Assembly: GCA_963971225.1 (NCBI GenBank) | Contig: OZ020269.1 | Coordinates: 12,486,701-12,550,700, forward strand | DNA: 64,000 nucleotides | From: Melieria omissa | Taxonomy: Eukaryota > Arthropoda > Insecta > Diptera > Ulidiidae | Direction of reading: 5' to 3' | Shown here: one piece after another, positions 58,093 to 64,000 of the stretch | How positions within the stretch are numbered: position 1 is the first letter of the stretch | Layout of the letters: each line of letters opens with the position of its first letter | Notes under the pieces: model-generated | The model's input: only the letters and a program-made list of their open reading frames with translations | What the model was told of the DNA's origin: nothing | Databases searched by the model: none | Position numbers and translations under genes: made by a program

Positions 58093-61000
58093 TTATTTGT
58101 TGCGCGTTTCCACTAGCTGGTCAGGAGTGACCACCGCCGCACTACTTCGCCCGTGCAGCAGATAATGGGAAACGTTTTCGTATACCAGGAAAGTCACCAT
58201 GGTGGCTGGCACCACACGCGTCAGACTCGCCTGCAGTCCCTTGTAGAAGCCGCGCACACCCTCGAAGCTGCAATTAGACAAGAAGTAGAATGCAACAATT
58301 AATAATTTTTTGGCAAAATCGCTTACCTCCACGGCACACACTTTACTCTCACCTATGCGTTTGCGTTTCTTACTTAACTTTTGCGCCTAACGTGCGTTGT
58401 TCTAGCAAAGAGATTCTGCAAAACTTTTATGGTTCTTGTAAATGTGTCGGACTTACGGATATGGATTTACTTACTGTACGAGAGCATAGAGCGGAAAGGG
58501 ATAGGGGCAACGGTTGACATGTAGCCGGGACGTGTTATGGCAGTGGAACAAGCTCGACTACACATCGCACACAATGCAATAACTTTGCATGTGCCCGACC
58601 ATAGACAAGTGGGGAGCACTGGTGTCAAAATTTCGAGTGAAAAATTTTCAGATTTGTTCAATGTTGTCAAATCTACGCCAATTGCTGCTCGCCGCACTTT
58701 CCATTCCGAAATGCATGTAATTATGGTTCAGTGGTTTTCTTTTTCATTTTCATATTTTCAACTTTAATTTGTTTTGCATTTAAGACGCAATTTCAAACAA
58801 AATCATTACATACTGATATAAATTTTCGCCTCGAATGATATTCGAGCGTTATCTTCTTTAGCTTAGCACAATTACAAAAGCGCATAAAAGCATTGACGAA
58901 TCTTTTTGCCGAACGACTTGCTTACATCTAAAGTGCTTAACATTGGCTACAGCGATACGTTTTGTTGCATTTATTGAGCTTATCTTTCACATTGTTTTAA
59001 TGAAAAGTATTAAGCCGACAGTTGGGTGGCCTTATGTGTAATGTTGTTTTTTTGATTTTGTTTTTGTTGTGAATCTTTAGCTGTTCACTTTCAACGTCTA
59101 TTCAATAAATAAATTAACTAGTCTTATAGCTTACATAGTTGAAGCTTACACGCTAAACATGTCTGCTGTCTGATGCCGACACTGATTCGCGCTTCGAACG
59201 CAACGAACCCTGAACACTGGCTTATGTTGGCATTTTGGGCCAGCGCTGCTTAAAGAAGATTGTTGCTGTAATTTATTTAAAACATAACTACAAGCAGACA
59301 AATTAGGAAAATACACATAAGTAGAACGCCAAATGTTGAGCGTCAAGTACATAAAAAAAATGCATTGTCATTTTCCATTTCAAATTTTTCCATATCTAAT
59401 TTCCAGCTGCTTGGTCGCCTACGATTCAGTTCAATATCACATTTCTTTTTCTATAATTCCTTTGCTTCTCGATCAATCTTGTGAGAAAATCCGTGCTGTG
59501 TATTGGTTTTTTTCAAAACTGCACAGCACTAAGGCTTCAATTAATTCAATGAATTTACGTTCTTGTAATGAAACATTAAAAACTAAACTATTCAAGTTGT
59601 ACAGTTCGGTAGAAAAATATGAGTGATTTAAAATGTTTTCGATATGCCAATGTGAAAATGCTTACATACTATAATTCAAAAGTGGTACTTAAATCTAATG
59701 CTATGCTCTACTGGAATTTTCAATTGAAATTAAAATATCCAAAAAATTTCAATAAAATGTGACGAACGAAAACTATGAATACGCATGAGTGGATATTTCG
59801 ATTTGAAAATCATAAAATGTAACTAATGAGAAATTTAACAGACAAATAAAAATAACAAAATAATAATAATACAAAAAAATGATACAAAAGAATGAGACAT
59901 ACACATGTACTAAGCTAAGGTAAACTAGTTAAGTTTAATATGAGTTAAGTCTAAACAGCATTTATGTGTGATACACGCACGCTTCTGCCTCTCGAACTGG
60001 CCAGTCCGTCCATCCATGTTCCTTGCATTCGATCATTTGTATGCTGCATGTCCATTGGCATTGCAATTGTTTTTTTTTTTAATTTTCATCCAACTGCCTC
60101 ACATCACCGCTTCGCCAAACACATTCATCGCTAATGTAATCGTATTCGCATTTGTCATTTTCACATACTTTTCCAACATTTTACATGTAATGCCTTAAAC
60201 TACAAACGCTTATTTGCTTATGTCTTCAATCAAACATTCTGCATTGAACATCCTTCTTTGCATGTTTGACTTTTGCTTACTCATAGACAGAACTAAAAAA
60301 TATGTGGAACATTGGAGTGCGGCGACCGTGTTGGTGCCTTCTAATTCGTCAACTTCTCCCAAATGAGCATGACCATACAAATGTTCGGTGTGACATGAAC
60401 TAAATACGGTACAAGGCCCTTGTAAAAGCCGCCCATACGTTCGTACCTCCATGTTTGCTTAATGCAATCCCATGTGCCGCTGTAGCTGTGATGATGATCC
60501 TGCAGGCGTGCGCGTATCACTTGATACGGGTACGTGGCTGCGGCGGCAATCAATTTTGATATGGCGGCAAATGCCAAATACTCCGAAGTGGCCTGCAATA
60601 ATAAATGAAATGAAAATGCACAATTAATATTAAATTCAATAAACATTGCAAACTTAATTGGAACAAATATAAAATAGTAAGTAGGACTGGAAATACTTAA
60701 ATAGAAGGTAAATGTGGCTTTCATTTAAACAGTTTGACAGACAATAAGCACACATGTGTTTTTGTAGGCAGTAAATAGGCAATGAGACACATATAAAACA
60801 ATAACATTTCATTTCAATAATAATTGCTGCACAAAGTTCAAAGTCAGGCCGTGACTGCCCTAAACCTTTGCATTGCTGGCTGACATAGCTGACACAGCAC
60901 TTTGCTGTTTTATGTTTGTGTTTTTGCTAGAAAGTGCCGATTTCGTAGCCATTAACGTGATGTAAAAATAACAAAAGATCAACCGCAAAATAACCAAAGG

Positions 61001-62408
61001 AAATACGTGAACTGATAAAGACAGCAACGCGATAACAAAGCTAAATTTAGTGCTGCTTTGCTCAATTTCGGGCAAAATCGTAAGAGCCACTCGAGTGCAA
61101 TGCACGCACGCCAAGTATTTGATTAGTATTTAGCAAAATTTTAAATGGCAAAAAGCGGTGCTTTACTCTTTAATTATTGACAATTAGAACTTTTTAATGT
61201 CTAACAATTAGAATTTAAGACAATTAGAACTTTTTAATGTCTAAGTGCATAGGTTTAAGACGTTCATATAACATTGCATACTCAGCAAGAAGAAAAAGCG
61301 TTGAGGTTTATTTGGTTCTGGTTGATTTTAAATTCAGTGCTGTAGCTGTTCAGATTCGTGTTTGTTTACGTAATAAATACTCATAAGTTCGCAGAACCCA
61401 ACATCCACAAAAACACATATGTTTATAAAAGGAAACAGACCCCTTACAGCGCATGCACATTCAATGCCAAACACTGGACACTTGCCAAAACCATACATTG
61501 GTCTAAGCGTTAATGACCCACACTCTTTGCTTGGCAGCCAATTGGCCAGTTTCCGCACGCGTATTTAAATCAAAACATCATGTGATGTAGCTGCCTGACA
61601 ACACAATTCGCCAATGCCAGACTATTTTCCAGATACATAGGCAAAACTAAATTTAATGCCCCACAACCACTCGGCGCCCAAAAACCAAAATATTTTATTA
61701 ATATCTTTCAGCACATTAGACTCACCAGTTTCGTATCGATGGGCAGTTTGCGATACTCATTGTAGTAGTTCTTCATCTCCTCATAGGTCATGAATTGCAG
61801 CGCTCCATGCGAGACGCCCAACATGCCGGGCACGAAACCCTGCAAATCATCAGAAAATAGACACTCAATTAAAAACCACTTCTGTAAACTCCGCTTAAAT
61901 GCAGCAAACGCACCCTATACAGCCCGCGTACGCCCTCCTCGCGGTAGATTTGCGCCAGCGCTTGCATCATGCCACGATATTCAGTCGCCTTCGCCGAGCC
62001 GGCCGCGCCAGTTTCGGCGCCATACTGCAGACACAGACGTGTCTTTACCACCCAAATGGGATTCGTCAACAGCAGCGTCAGCACGCCAGACTCGGCGGCG
62101 GCCAGCATGTGCAGCGTCGGTCCCAGTGGCTGTGTTGTATTGCCGCCCTGAATGAATGTCTTAATTGTGTTGTAACTGCAAATAGACAAAGTGACATAAG
62201 CATTAGTTGGTTGTTTGATGGCGCAATTGTTTGCTGGAAAACCAAACTACTTACAACATAAAATAGAGTCCCCAGGCGGAGCCCGAACCCCACACGTTCG
62301 GCGTGACGCCCTTGTAAAGGCCACGGAAACCTTCTTGACGGAAAATGGTGGCAAAAGCGCTGCCCAGGCCGCGATACTGTGGCACAGCTGCAGTGCGTCC
62401 ATCGTTAA
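58093..62408 (-). CDS. SLC25A32: Mitochondrial carrier, SLC25A32 (folate/FAD) type, 3' exons
   Basis: Exons 62408-62255, 62175-61914, 61839-61726 and 60592 onward join in phase. They cover the end of repeat 1, all of repeat 2 with signature [10 protein letters not shown], and repeat 3 with [11 protein letters not shown]; these PIW and PYQ signatures mark the SLC25A32 group (fly CG8026). The last exon has two ends. Reading through gives [21 protein letters not shown] and stops at 60341. Using the donor GAG|GTACGA at 60447 it joins exon 58267-58093 to give [26 protein letters not shown]. Both complete the sixth membrane helix. The first exon(s), with the start and signature 1, are upstream of 64000. 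The product should sit in the mitochondrial inner membrane. Confidence 0.93.
58268..60340 (-). other. Alternative intron/3' UTR segment of the carrier gene
   Basis: Spliced out in the long form and partly 3' UTR in the form ending at 60341. AT-rich, with no other gene recognised. Confidence 0.6.
60593..61725 (-). other. Intron of the carrier gene
   Basis: Starts at donor CTG|GTGAGT (61725) and ends at TTATTGCAG (60593). A repeated phrase TTAGACATTAAAAAGTTC occurs twice (minus strand, about 61190-61245). No nested gene. Confidence 0.7.
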
Positions 62409-64000
62409 CTGCAAACAAAAGTAGGTAATACAATGAAGGGTTAATATATACTTTCACATTTAGTTATAATTTCTAATTTGACAAGTGCATGACAATTGGT
62501 TTGCGGCATATGAGGCGACACTGGGACCAACCTGATTGCGCATTTTTCTAAACTAAATTTTTGCACATGCCACACGCTTCGTGAGGGGTGTGACGTCAAT
62601 AATGAGAAGTTGTTGTTTGTTTACGCGGCCAAGAGATATGGCAAGCAGCTATGTGTACGTAGAAATATTGATAAACAAATTTGTATTAAGTCAGCGGGGG
62701 GAAAAAAAACGACGAAGTAAGACGTTTATACGCACTACGCTGAAAAAGCAGTTACTTTAGATTTGTTATTGGCACAGAGATTATAATCGACTAAGCATAT
62801 CCGGTGCCGGCAGTGAAAGGAATTTCTACCAACTTGGCACAACGCTCAAAATTCAATTAAGTTAACGTTTTTAGCAGTTAAGTTGCAATTGCATTTGATT
62901 CAAGTTTTCAAGCAACTAAATTCGATTATATAAAAAACAGCTTTTAAAAAACGTGACTGCAAAAACTCACTAAATACGTGGAGCTTGGTGCCAATTCGTT
63001 TGAAGCTGTGCCCAGCGACGAGCCTCTAGAAAAAGTTTATTCGCCTGACATTCGGGTCACATAAATAGGATTTTAATTGCCTAACGCGCATCGCTTAAAT
63101 ACCAAGTAAACAAAAATATAAAATTATTTTAATCCGTTTGGAAACAAAGAAATAGCTTAAAAAAAATGGGGAAATTGTGTTACCAACGGCGTCATTACCG
63201 TCATATCGCGTTGTTGTTGTTGTTGATAAAGATGTTTTTGCTGAACGTGGAGGGCGCGGCGAAATAGGCGAAAGCTATTTCGGTCAAACCGAACAAAACT
63301 GAGGCGGACTGCTTACATTCGCAGATTAAGAGCTTCAATGTCAAAGAGACAAAGGCAGCAGAAACCAAAAAAATTAAATTAAAAATCAACCACAACGCAT
63401 GTGGCGAAATGAATTTCTTGTTAAACATTTCTTGTTGTTCTCAAAATTTGTTTTTTGATTTCTTCTGCGATAATAAATGAAGCGCACATACTTATGTATG
63501 CAGATAAGCACATGACCAGGTGTTATTGTTGTTGTTTTTCTTACTGTCCTTTTCGCTGTTTACTGTCAGCGCGACGCAAACGTACCAAATATTTGGTTAG
63601 TTGCTGGTTTTACAACTTACTTCGCCCCCGGGTACAGTCGACTTCAGACTCGCTAAAATCATTTTAGCAAACCACTCGATTGACAACAACAATTGCTAAA
63701 CTTTTCACGCATTTTGTTACCACCCAGTGAAGTGCCATGCCAAGACGACAACGATCAACATCGCATGATAATGCGAAAAAAGCGAGAAGGCAATGGTGTG
63801 TTTTGTTTCGCTTTGGTTGTTGTTTTGCTCAATTGGCCAAAGTGAAAAAGGGGGCTCGTCTTGATGTGACTATTTTTAGTTTGATTAACACACTTACGCA
63901 AGCAAATCACAAAAACAAAAACAAGCCCCAGTGAAGCCTCAATAGTGAGGCGAATGAAATGAATTTCCTCAGAGGACAAAATCTTGTCAAGCACCTTATG
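62409..64000 (-). other. First visible intron of the carrier gene, running off the window
   Basis: Ends at acceptor TTTGCAG (62409). The exon it needs, encoding the first carrier signature, was not found between here and 64000, so the intron is at least 1.6 kb. Confidence 0.6.

Noticed and set aside
62409..64000. First exon of the mitochondrial carrier within the window
   Set aside because: No minus-strand segment with a carrier signature and a compatible donor could be found; it must lie beyond 64000.
1..64000. Bacterial-type features: operons, Shine-Dalgarno sites, CRISPR arrays, riboswitches
   Set aside because: The window is eukaryotic, with spliced genes and insect transposons; none of these is expected or seen. 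No functional tRNA or rRNA gene was recognised either.

Overview
The window looks like the nuclear genome of a higher fly (Diptera, Cyclorrhapha), probably a tephritid-like species. Spliced genes have GT-AG introns. The TCF/LEF, Rab32 and mitochondrial-carrier proteins resemble their Drosophila counterparts closely. The intergenic DNA is AT-rich and packed with small insect transposons (hAT, P, pogo/Tigger, PIF/Harbinger, Tc1/mariner, piggyBac, Helitron, LINEs and a tRNA-derived SINE). The species call is inference; no organism-specific marker is visible.

Host genes, all on the minus strand: (1) 607-4437, a three-exon MIF4G-domain protein of the CTIF/MIF4GD type; (2) 11445-15359, the Rab32 orthologue lightoid, with a compact GTPase core and an alternative 774-codon N-terminal exon; (3) 30064-30723, an isolated first coding exon whose splice phase also fits the Rab32 core, so it may be a distal alternative start; (4) 38262-40688, a full-length intronless pangolin/TCF open reading frame, best explained as a retrogene; (5) 58093-62408, the 3' part of an SLC25A32-type mitochondrial carrier with two alternative C-terminal ends, its first exon lying beyond position 64000. 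Rab32/lightoid (CG8024) and the carrier (CG8026) have nearby CG numbers in Drosophila, which hints at conserved synteny.

The rest is intron, UTR, intergenic DNA and layered mobile elements. 5.4-10.3 kb is one short hAT MITE split by about 4.8 kb of nested material (LTR/gag fragment, antisense LINE ORF1, a Helitron and a Harbinger MITE). 17.99-19.1 kb is a hAT element holding a Tigger-like MITE and a tRNA-SINE. 26.3-27.9 kb is a TIR element holding a LINE 3' end. 43.4-49.6 kb holds a Tc1 element with a nested MITE, a pair of nested P-superfamily MITEs and a decayed intron-containing THAP/P-type transposase. 50.9-52.9 kb is a row of two hAT MITEs and a P-type MITE, two of the three carrying further insertions. 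56.0-57.3 kb is a Harbinger element with traces of both its genes. A 570-bp ATTTT pentanucleotide array lies at 22.7-23.2 kb.

The strongest observations are the intact intronless TCF gene, the modular N-termini of Rab32, the two carrier C-termini, and the P-superfamily nests with exact or near-exact 8-bp target duplications. All functional statements come from reading sequence and splice signals; no search was run.
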